From contig OZ010571.1 of assembly GCA_963932145.1 (NCBI GenBank), forward strand, positions 154,127,798 to 154,191,797: a stretch of DNA of 64,000 bases, read 5' to 3'. Shown here piece by piece: positions 25,601-37,100 of this stretch (the first letter of the stretch is position 1; every line of letters starts with the position of its first letter). Under the pieces are notes generated by a model. The model had not been told where the DNA came from and made no database searches. It saw only the letters and a list, made by a program, of their open reading frames with translations. The position numbers and the translations under genes were made by a program. Source of the stretch: Acanthosepion lycidas (lineage: Eukaryota; Mollusca; Cephalopoda; Sepiida; Sepiidae).

Positions 25601-28600
25601 TCATTTGAAATATTAGTTTACATGGTCATAACAGTGAGTCCCAAAAGTTCATCAATTTTAAAAAGTAAAATAAAAACATGTCTTATCAATAAACAAGAAA
25701 TGCTGTTGATTTTGTTAATGTTTTAGTGTTTATTCAGATAATTCTAAAAAGCAGGAATATTAATAAAATTAAATATAATTCATGTTTGTTAATCAATTTT
25801 TACTTTTACAGAAAGCCAATTGTATAAATATAGTCTAAAAGCTTAAATTTGTAAATCAACAGATAACATGTAAAGTTTATGGGAAACATTAACCCAACAT
25901 ATATAAACAATTTATAACACACGCACACATAGAGTAGATCATTTGAAGATCAACAATAATTGTCTAAAAATTCACTCTTTAAAATTTCAAACCAAAATTC
26001 ACTCTCCCTGTAGATATGGGTGCTTTAGTAATAAAAACATTTCCTTCATTACAGGAATACATATGATAGAAATCTTTCTAGACTAGTAAAATTAACTACT
26101 AATTAATTAATTAATAATAGTAATAATAATAAAAACATTTTTAATGAAATACTTACAAAGCATTTTTCACATTGAATCATGAGGCCTTCATCACGGTAAA
26201 TGTTACAGATACAACGTATAATTTCTTCTTCAGCCTCACCTTCTTTCTCTGAAAATAAGAATGCTTATATGAAATCCTTTGTATCTAACAACTTATGTCT
26301 AGAAAAGCAGTACAGTTTAAATAATTTAACACAGATTTTGATTAATAAGTAATGACAGAAGTTGTCATTCACTATAATGAAGGATCTTTAGTAATGAGAA
26401 AACTTAAAATATTTGAATTAAAAAGTTTTCAACATACATTTTAATACTATTCCTATTAGAAGTAATTAAATTTTCAACATATAAAATAAATGTCCCTTAA
26501 AGTGAAACTATTCTTAAAATATCATTATATACCAGGGTAATTTCTATGAAGGGAAAATATTATGTCACAAAACATAATCAAGCCCCAAATAATTTCTAGC
26601 ATAAGATCTTCAAAATGTCAATATATAGAGGATGGTGAATTGAGTGAAAATTTTAATTCTAGCTTTTGAAACAATGATAGATAAACAAAATCAGAATAGA
26701 AACAATTATACATTTTAACTGTTTAATCTATCTAAAAGTAAATGCTAATAAAATTCAATCAAAACTGAATGCTGATTTAACTGAACAAAAATGCACCACA
26801 CAATCAAAATCTTTACTGAAACCAACCATAAGTCCATACAAGAATACATTTCATTTTAATTTATAAAGTGCTGTTATAAAATAAAATAAGACATATCTCG
26901 GCTGATTTACAGGCAAATACTCAAGAGCGAGAGCCGGATGTGAACGGGACAAAGCCCCATCACAAAATGACCATTATTGTCGTTTAAAAATGTTCCCGAC
27001 ACACGAGTTCCGGTCAAAAAATAAAATAATATTTAAAGTGTTCTATTTTTCATCCAATAAAAATGCTTCCCTCCTAATTATACTCGCTTCGTTTTTCGAG
27101 CCTGTTAAGCCATAAAAAAACGCTATACAAGGGGTCACACGGAAGTTCAACAGTGAGTCACAGGTGGCCAGGGAACAGACCTATCACAGTCAGCCCGAGC
27201 GGTCAGTAGCTGTCAGCAAGGGAGCGCCAGCGTCAACACGTGTGAACTACTATGAGAGATCGCCCTAGATCCGAAGCTGGCTTATGAACTTTACCACAAG
27301 GTAGCTGTCCCAAACCCTCACGTTCCTGCTGAAATAAACCACGAAAATCTATTTCTGCTGTTTTCGTATTTCTTTCTTGCAACCATACGCTTGTCTATAA
27401 CAGTGCTTACTGGAAGTAACAGAAAACATTTCACTTTCAAGCCATGACATAAGCAACTATTTTACTTGCATTTGTTTAGATATTTAACATACATTTAAAC
27501 TTATAAAGTTTCAATATTTCCAAACTTAACTCGATAAGATTAAGCAAAAAAAATTTCAAAATATTATGAAAACAATTTGACTCAATCCAAGGTATCTAAG
27601 TTATTCTTGAGGTGTAAAAAAATACGTCAGTAAACAATCAGAAAATCACACTTTATCTCAGTTATAAATAATTGTTACGAAAGTATCAAGGGAGGTAAAT
27701 CTGTATACCACAAGATACATGCACTGAAAATAATTTTATACCTTAAAAAAACAAGTCTTTTGTCTTAGTTCTAATATAACAAACAACTATTTAGTATTTA
27801 TAATTTATAAATATAATTTTATATTAAAAATAATTCCTCAAATGTGAAACTCTAGATGAGGCTCAGTAATTTTTTTAAAGTATTTCTTGTAAATTTACAA
27901 ATGTTAAGTAGGTAATATTTCTATTCATTAAACTTATATTAAACTTATTAACATGTTATCCAAAATAAATAAAATGTACTTTGATAAAACGATTGGAATA
28001 TAAATAAATTAAATACTGAAACTCAACACCCTCCCCTCCGAAAGAAAAGAAGCAGTTACGTTTCTTATTGCGTGTTTCAACAACTTCAGTTGATTCTGTC
28101 TCATTCTGTGAGTTGTTGACAGCATTTGTGCCCATGATTTCCTGAATCTTTGGCAACATTCCATTCCGGGTTGTGTTGTATACTTTTCGTAAACACTGAA
28201 CTTGTTTGCCTTTTTCAGTTTTACGTTTGAAGTATTTCTGTAAATAAGATTTTATAAGTCAGATATGAATAACAGAGTAAAAAACTAATGTAGGTCTTAT
28301 ACATATATTCATGATAAAAGAAGTTAGCATTTCCTAAAAGGAAATATTTACAAACATTATACATAATGTAGCAACTATTTTTTCTTAAACAACACTGAAA
28401 ATAAGTCAAAGCAGTTTGCTTACTCCTTAAAGCTACCCACCAAAATGATAATTTCTGTAGTATTTAAAAAAAAAAATCTGAATTGTTATTTTCGTTATAT
28501 ATTATTATCACAAAATAACATTAAAAGAAATTTGTACCCTAAAAACAATTATTCGCTAATTTCTTCCATTAAATTGGAAAAAGATTATAGCTTTATTTTT

Positions 28601-31600
28601 TATTTATTAACAATTAATATTCAAAAAAGAAGTTAAAATCCATATTGACAATGTAAACATTATCAAAGATATTTTGATAACCTTACTACTCTTAATCACA
28701 CTTTGTGAAAAAAAATCCCCAAAACTTTCAATAAACTAATGTTATTGAATTCTTTTGCCATTCCTATCTTAATGAATACTCATGAACAAAATGAAAATCA
28801 TTTCTACAATAAAATAAATTAATCTGATTGGAAAAAAGGTTTCACATTTTTATTCTTTATCTTAATCTAAAAGAAAGCAATAAAAACAATTACCTCAGAA
28901 TTACGGAATAATTTCAAGATGTCATTCTCAAAACATTCCATACTTTTGTACTGGCCGGTGTTGATGCTGCTATCAATGGAATTGATATCAATGGGATCAT
29001 CAACAATTTCATAATATTCAGGATTTTTCTTTTTGGAAGGCAGACTGAACAACTGAGCAGCAAATAAGCTACCATCCTCACCTACAAAATATAAATACAT
29101 TACATTTGAAGGAGCAATATTAGGAAAAAGAAAAAGTAATTTTTTCAAAGATTACATAAAAGAGATAAGTGAATATCTGGTTTCCTTTTGACAGCAATAG
29201 TTTACTATCATTGACAACTGAATGTTACAGATAATAAAAAGAGGCTGACTTCATACTAAAGTTAAAAAATATTCAACAAAATTAATAAGTTTTAGGTAAT
29301 GAATATCATCTCTGGTAATTCATCATATCAAAACCCACATATTTTCTGTCTTACTCAAATCTACACTCTACAATTCACATACCATTCAGAGCCTATTACA
29401 AATGCAGATTACCATTGTCAAATGTCAATGATATTCTGTTAAATAAAACTAAGTTTTAAAACTCGATTCAAACACTAGTAACAAACCTCAACAGAAATAT
29501 GATTGATCAACATGAGTCAATTCAATTCAGTAACACCTTCAAGTGCCTAATTCATTAAGAAGAATGAGATGATTCTATTTGACTTACCTTTGTATTCTCT
29601 AACAGCACACATAATTTCTCTGCACACCTGAGCTAATTTAGCCATCTTTGTCAGTTCACTGTTTTCATCAGCCATTGCTAACCGCCTAGAATTTAAAATA
29701 AAATCCAATTTATATGACACAAATAAAATATTTATGACATTAAGTTATAATTCATGTTTAAATAGTTAATTAATCCTAACTGTATAATTAAAAAGTTAAA
29801 AAAGTATCTGTCTTTGGTGAGGTTATAAACAACAATAAAAAAAAGTCTTCAAAAAATTATTCCAAAACATCTTTAAAACTATATTTTATATTTCAGAATT
29901 TATCCTAGAAAGTTTTGATTTCCTATATCAAAGTGTTATTTTATTTTAATATAATTTTCATTTAGATATAACTTCACACTCTGGATATGGCTACCTAAAA
30001 AAATAGATTTCTTTTGGTTGAATAACAAAATAATTTTAGTAACTCAATTAGTACAAGAAATGAGTTAAACTCTTGTAGTGATAATTGGAATGAAAATATT
30101 CTCCCACCTGATCGCAAACGGCAGCGTATATGTTCCGCATGCAAGATTTATCTTCTTGACCGGAAAAAGAAACATGGCCGCCCCCAGCAAGCTTATATTG
30201 CGAATGGTCATGTATCCTCACGCGGACAATCTCGTAAAGCCACGGAAAGTCGATTCACGCATGCAAATGAAGGAAGGCAGAAAAGAACATAAAAAACGCT
30301 GACTGCCTGCGTTTGGGCAGTTAAAGATTTCAAGGAGTCGACGAGTCGTTGCGGTTTTACACCAGGCAGATCAAGAAAATATTGTGTTTTGTTCAGAAAG
30401 CTATTTCGGCACTTGTCAACTATGGATAAGTTCGACCTGAAATTAATTCCTGAATTTGAAGGCTCTCCCATAGGCCCATTTATTGTCGAATGGTTCAAAA
30501 AAGCTGAACGGGTCTGCAGACTATTTAAAGTGAAAGAACCGGCGACGGTGATCCCATTGAGACTCACGAAAGGGGCCTATGCGGTATACCAACACCTTAA
30601 GGATGATGCGGATTTGGAAGAAATTAAGCGTGCACTGTACGCTGCTTTTGGGATAGACTCCTTTATCGCATGGAAGCAGTTTGTCGGGCGATGGCTTGAA
30701 CCGGGCGAGACAGTGGACATCTATCTAGCTGATTTAAGGAAGCTAGCGGTACCGTTTGGCGAAGCAACTGACCGCATATTGGAATGTGCTGTTTTGGCTA
30801 GGCTTCCTGATGATGTTAGTCGGCTGTTGTGATCATCCTCGAGACTGGACAAACTGGGCATCGATGAATTGCTAGCCCGAAATATTCTGGAAGACACAGA
30901 AATGGTTGCGGCGCCTGCAAGAACGACTGAGACACTGCTGCAAGTAATTCCGCCGTGCTAAGGCCACGAGAAAGCCCACAATGCTACAAATGTGGTGGTC
31001 CTAACCACTATTCCAGACACTGTCGAGGCCAGGGTAATGCAGGGGGTGCCAATAACCAACGAATATGGGAGCAATTGCGCTGCCATTGCTGTAATGAGCT
31101 GGGCCCCATAGCGCGAAATTGTTCGGGAAAAGGGTCTCAGGACGAGGTGTTGTCGCTAGCCTCGCCCCCTCTTGGCCAGTAAATGCGTGCAAGTTGATGG
31201 TGTGCGATGTTCGGCGCTTGTCGACACTGGATGTTCCCGATCGATAATTAGTGCTGACCGATGTAATGTATGGAGTGAACAACAAGTAGAAATGTGGACA
31301 AGCATGTGCAGCCCTTTGTGTCAAAGAACCGGATTTTGAGGCCACTTTTGATCATACCAAGAGGATATGGACTGCCAAGTGGAAATGGACCCTGAAAGAT
31401 GCACCAACTCTACTTCGTAATAAGGTTGCAGAATATAAGATACCCGATAACATCAGGGAAGAGTACGAGAAGGAATTGCAAATGTGGATCACAAACAGTT
31501 GATTGATCCCATACCCCCAGGAACAACTAGGACCTCCTAAGGGTTTGATTCCTCTAATGGCTGTTGTACAACATACCAAAGGCAAGGTGCGCCCGGTGAT

Positions 31601-33784
31601 GGAAATACTAACCGATAATGCCCCAGCTTTTTGCAGCCAAACTTTCCTCGCTTTCACAGACGAATGGGGTATACGAATGCGTTACCGGTGTGCTTATGTT
31701 CCAGAGGGTAACGGCATTGCCGAGAGGTGTCACCATACTGTCAAGAGAATAGCTGCAAGGTCGCAGTGCTCGATACCGGAGGCTGTATACTGGTATAATG
31801 TAACACCCAAAGATAACGAAACGCCGTCTAGTGCACCAGCAAATGGCATACACCGGTATGAGCAGCACGTTAAAGGCATAGACCCCAGACCTTCACCTCC
31901 TGAAGTAAGAAGTACCACATACCAAGTTGGGGAGCCTGTTTGGGTCAAACCACCAGACGGCCGGTGCACTACCAGATTTGGCAAGGGACCGGTTGATGGA
32001 GTAATCAGTCCTCAGTCAGTGCTGGTCAATGGCACACCCTGCCATGTGAAAGACCTTCGGAGGCGCGATGAATCTTCCGTTACAGGGGAAGACGAAAACG
32101 ACACATCGTCTGGAAGCGATATGTGGGTCAGAATGTCTTGTGGATCGGAAAGCCAACATTCATCTGCACAATCATCGTCTGAGGAAGATACCGAATATGA
32201 GAATGACCAAATTAGTGGAGATAGAGGGAATATGGGAAACCTGATGGAAGAGCAGCCTGCACCTCTGAGAAGGAGCACCCGGAGAAAGTGAGCGCCACCC
32301 CTATGCGATATTTGTGATCACGAGATCGGGGAGAGTATAGTGATAATTGGAACGAAAATATTCTCCCACCTGATCGCAAACAGCAGCGTATATGTTCTGC
32401 ATGCAAGATCTTCTTGACTGGAAAAAGAAACATGGCCAACCCCAGCAAGCTTATATTGCAAATGGTCATGTATCCTCATGCAGACAGTCTCGTAAAGCCA
32501 CGGAAAGTCGATTCACGCATGCAAATGAAGGAAGGCAGAAAAGAACATAAAAAATGCTGACTGTCGGCGTCTGGGCAGTTAGATATTTGAAGGAGCCGGC
32601 AAGTCGTTGCGGTTTTACACCAGGCGGATCAAGAAAATATTGTGTTTTGTTCAGAAAGTTTGGTCAGATGTCGCGGATTGCAACAACTACAACTCTCAAG
32701 AAGGTACAAGTAATAATTCAACTTACCTAGTTTTGACTGAGCGTTCAGTTTTTAGTGCAGTGAATTTGGTGAGGAACATATCTAAAATGTATATAGAAAG
32801 ACAATTAAATAAAAATAAAAACAAATACAAATATATATATCTTAAAATAATCAAAGATTTATAATGTATTTAGCAATGAACTATGAGTTGCATAACATGA
32901 AGAAGAAGCAGTAAAGGATTCTAAAGGAATTAATTTGCAATATGTCCTAGAAACAAAAGGGTGTATGAGGTGGTATCATCAGTGCTAGTACCCTTGCAGC
33001 AATGTGGTCAAACCGGCTTTACTCTGGTGAATTGGGATGCAGAAATGTACTGGTCAACAGCCTACATCCAATTCTCACATATTGCTTCAAGAAGTTGCAT
33101 GGATCCTGCGATGACCACATGCCAGTCAATAGCATTGACCTGCTGGCTAAACTGTGTGAGGGTAGTCAGAAGGATTTCCTGACCTGACAGGTGAAGGGGA
33201 GTGCATTTTCCCAAAACACCTGTGCTAAGCAGCCATTGGCTAGTAGCCAGTCTGGGCAGAGGAACTTCTGAGAGGCAGAACAAGGTAACCTCAACATTCC
33301 CAGAGAAAAAGAAACTGGCAAATCATTGCACTCAATTTTGCCTTGAATGTTACCATGAACCACAATTCCAACAGAAATAGGGGGAGAAGTGACCACAGCG
33401 GCATAAAATGTGCTGAATAAATGAATGAATGACTAGAAACAAATGGAAGTACTGATAGTGTAACAATCTGTTGTGTTGATTTTGCACTAATGCCCACTTT
33501 AAAGGTAGAGGGGGGGGGGCATATAAACCCACATCTCTCCTACCAGAATAACAACTATGGAACTGTGGGCTAAATATCAGATGAAATTGGTTCCTATAGT
33601 CTCTCTAAACTATAAGAAAAACTGAAAATTTCAAACAGTGAAGGTAAAGAGAGAATTCATGGCAATTTAAAGAAAGGGAAGCTGTAGAGAATTATAATCA
33701 TAGTCTGAAGGGACATGGCAAACTTCTTAGCAATTAAATATTCTTTGTAGTAGCTTACTGATATCTTGTTGTATGTGTAGCCGT

Positions 33785-33824
<40 letters not shown>

Positions 33825-34086
33825 AACTTATTTTCAAATGCCAAACTATACCTTAATAATAATTTGTTTCTCTAATAAGAGTATTATAAAATAAGAAGTG
33901 TACCATATTGTTCATAGTCAAATACAAAACATGTTTTGATGACAAAATCATGAATTGTTTGACAAAGCCTGCTATTTGATAAATGAATATAAAGGTTTTA
34001 CTATAAGGAAATCATTTCAATTTTAGATTATTTGCATCTCAACGAGAAAGTTATTAAAATAAATGATATCTATGTCTATATCTAAA

Positions 34087-34152
<66 letters not shown>

Positions 34153-37100
34153 TTTTTAATCATCTGGAGGTAATTTCATTTTAAATTGATAATTTAATTT
34201 AAATTTAAATATAAGTCACCACCTAACGTTAAACATTAACTGTAAAATTTAAATTTAAATTAATTTGAAACCTAAACTTTAAGAAAGAAAGATTACCCAT
34301 CTAAAAATATTAGGTTGGTCAAAAATAATGTCGGTTTTTGACGTAATATTTAACATCAAAAACCGTCATTATTTTTGCACCAACTTAATAGTTACAAATT
34401 ACAGTCATGAATTAAACTCAAACTGATAAGGATGTTATCTTAACAGTCATTTACAATATTAAAAGATTACTATTAGTAAACTTTTATATTTTAAATCTTT
34501 TATTAATGTGTTATTAAATATAGTATTAATTCATATTAAATCCCTAATTTATTTGTAAAGGAGTTAAATATTTAAATTGCTAATAAGCATTAAATTAATT
34601 TCTTCATGGATTTTTTTAAACATTTAAATTACTATCAAATGTTAAAATCTGTTTTTTACCTAAATTGCTAAAACTATACCACCCCTCTTCTTCCTCCGTA
34701 AACCCTAAATACATCTCCTTTCTCTTTACTTCCCCCCTTTCTTTTTCTTTTTCTCTCTTCTCTCCTTCCCTTTCAACATATAATTTCCCTTAAGTTGACC
34801 GATTAAATAGGTCAATGGCTGATCCTTACCCACTCCTTCCTCAATATTAAGTATGATAGAAAGAAATATAAAAATAAACCCTCTCTAAACTCGACCATGT
34901 CTCTCACACCACTCCTCGCTACCCTCTCTGTTAAATTACATAAACTTCATACACCCGTGAAAAGTGTAAATTTTAATTTCATTTTTCGTTTCACCTTTTG
35001 AAAGTGATGTCTGAGGATCCAGGGTACTTTAAAAGGTATCTGGTGAAATAAACTATTACAATGGACCCTTAAAGTGGTCTGTTTTTCTTTAAAAATATAT
35101 ATATAAATGAGTGATTAAAATCTCAACTCTTCTATATATAATTCAATTGCTTACCTGTACTTGATAAATTTGTATCCCGGATAAAATCACAGTCTTTTTC
35201 TTTCTCATTTTCTAGTCTCTGTCCTTTCTGGCGGATCTGCCGGATTTTATCAATGTTTCGCACCAGGAAGATGCGATGTTTACGAGCAAATCCTCTTTCT
35301 CTATTGGACATAGGCTTGATCACAGATTGACTAGGCACCTTGGAAGAAGCGGAGCTTGTCGGATCTTGAGGATTCTTGGACTGGAAAAAAGAAATTAGGA
35401 AAATTAAATCAACCACTAAGCTGATAAACAAAGATTACATTTAATGTGATTATATCAGTATTCACAGCATTTTTGAGAGGTTTATGCTGGTTAGGCATAT
35501 ATTAAACCTTGCCATGTTTCATCTTACGCACACACACACATACATGTACACATTAACAGAAGAGAGGGGAAAAAAGTAACATGAAAATACAAGGTCTTTT
35601 CAAAACATAACCAGCCATTCTGAATATCTCAAGAAGTGGCTGTGGTGCAACCAACAAAAGGGAACATTACTGCACATGCACACACTCTCCTATAGGGCTT
35701 CTCAGTTAGTAGTGAGATACTGTTGAAGGAGATTGTCTACTGAGTGTACTCACAATAACCATGAGAGTAGATAGATCATATATCATGCAGGGTTTTTTTG
35801 ACAAAATATTATATCACCCAAATCTGTCCAAATTTGGCACCCTACAATTTGTAACTTTTCACAAAGCTGAAATCACAGTTGAAATGCCACAGACAAGATT
35901 AAAGTTAACATAAGACAGTAGTAGATAGTAATGATGAAATCCTGAAAGAAGGCTTTGCAGATTGTTTTGAGAATGTGTGAAGTCTGAAAAAGAGTACTTT
36001 GAAGTGGATTAGGTACCCATTCTCCCAGGTAAGTTTATTTTCTTTGTTAATAATAAATGACTACTTTCCAGAAAGAGTTCATATATGAAATTTTTCTTTT
36101 CAAATCAATTTTACACATTTTTGTAAGTATGGGATTCACAAATTATGCTGTTCTTACTAAATCTACTTTTTGAAATCTTGTTTTCTACTTGGTGCTGCAA
36201 ATATATCATAAAGGTTATAATTGAAATATCTTTATTTCAAGTTTTAAGCATGTCTCTTTAAAAATGTTATAGATAACAATATTGAGGAATTTTTATCAAA
36301 AAGGGAAAAGTTGTCAATGTTAATTGGTATAATATAAGCAAAATTAAATTTTCAGATGAAAGCGAGATAACAGAAGTACACATAACCAATTTGTAATTAC
36401 TATCAAAAGAAATAGAAGCAAATACAATGTTAAAATATATACATGATAGGAATTTCTTAAAATCAACTGTTTATATATGCACAACTTTGAGCATAACATA
36501 AGGAAAATAACAGAAAGTACATTTATGCTGCCTCTTAAATATTAGCTTACAGCCATATCATATTGAAATACAGGTTCTTGTAGGATCACCGAAGTTAAGC
36601 AACATTGTGCCTAGTCAGTACCTAGATGAGTGGCCACTTAGAAATATCAGGTGCTGTAAGCTTGGATATACAAATGGTTTAATGGATAACAGCTTGAAAT
36701 TGAAAATTGGCTCTCCAATTTACAATTCCATTTGGGTTTGTTAAGTTTCAATTACATAAAAATACCCTTCGTAAAAGTATGAATCCACCTGTTCTCTCAC
36801 CAGATATGAGTTAATTAGTAGAGGACTTTATATCAATAAATCCTTTTAATATCTCAAAATAATTCTTACAATCTCAAAAAGTTTTCTGGCTTTAAATAAC
36901 ATGAAAAAGGTTGATAAACCATAAAAAGCAAATCAATCAATCAATCTTAAAGATTATTAAACTGTTCAAATTACCAGTAATTCTTGATATGAAGATGGAA
37001 AAGCATATTTTATTCCAAATCCTTATAGTGAGTAAGAATGAGCAATGAGAGTTTAACACTTACTTTCTCTTTAACTTTTTTCAAACGTGATTTGGATTTT

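Larger units (their letters stand above)
30079..32653 (+). mobile_element. Internally deleted LTR retrotransposon in ASH1L intron
   Basis: Two direct LTRs of about 315 bases enclose a 1.9-kb interior with decayed gag-pol pieces in three frames: gag (30422-30832), two zinc knuckles (30955-31182), an aspartic-protease DTG motif (about 31214-31240) and a reverse-transcriptase start joined to an integrase end (31362-32291). Protease-RT-integrase order fits Ty3/Gypsy-type elements. A purine tract (gatcggggagagtatag) precedes the second LTR. It lies antisense to ASH1L, between exons 29588-29685 and 32727-32781. Most of RT, all of RNase H and the first half of integrase are missing, so it cannot be autonomous. 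Confidence 0.9.

Noticed and set aside
36548..36663. Functional 5S rRNA gene
   Set aside because: It has multiple substitutions in the internal promoter and is joined to a SINE body and tail found in other copies.
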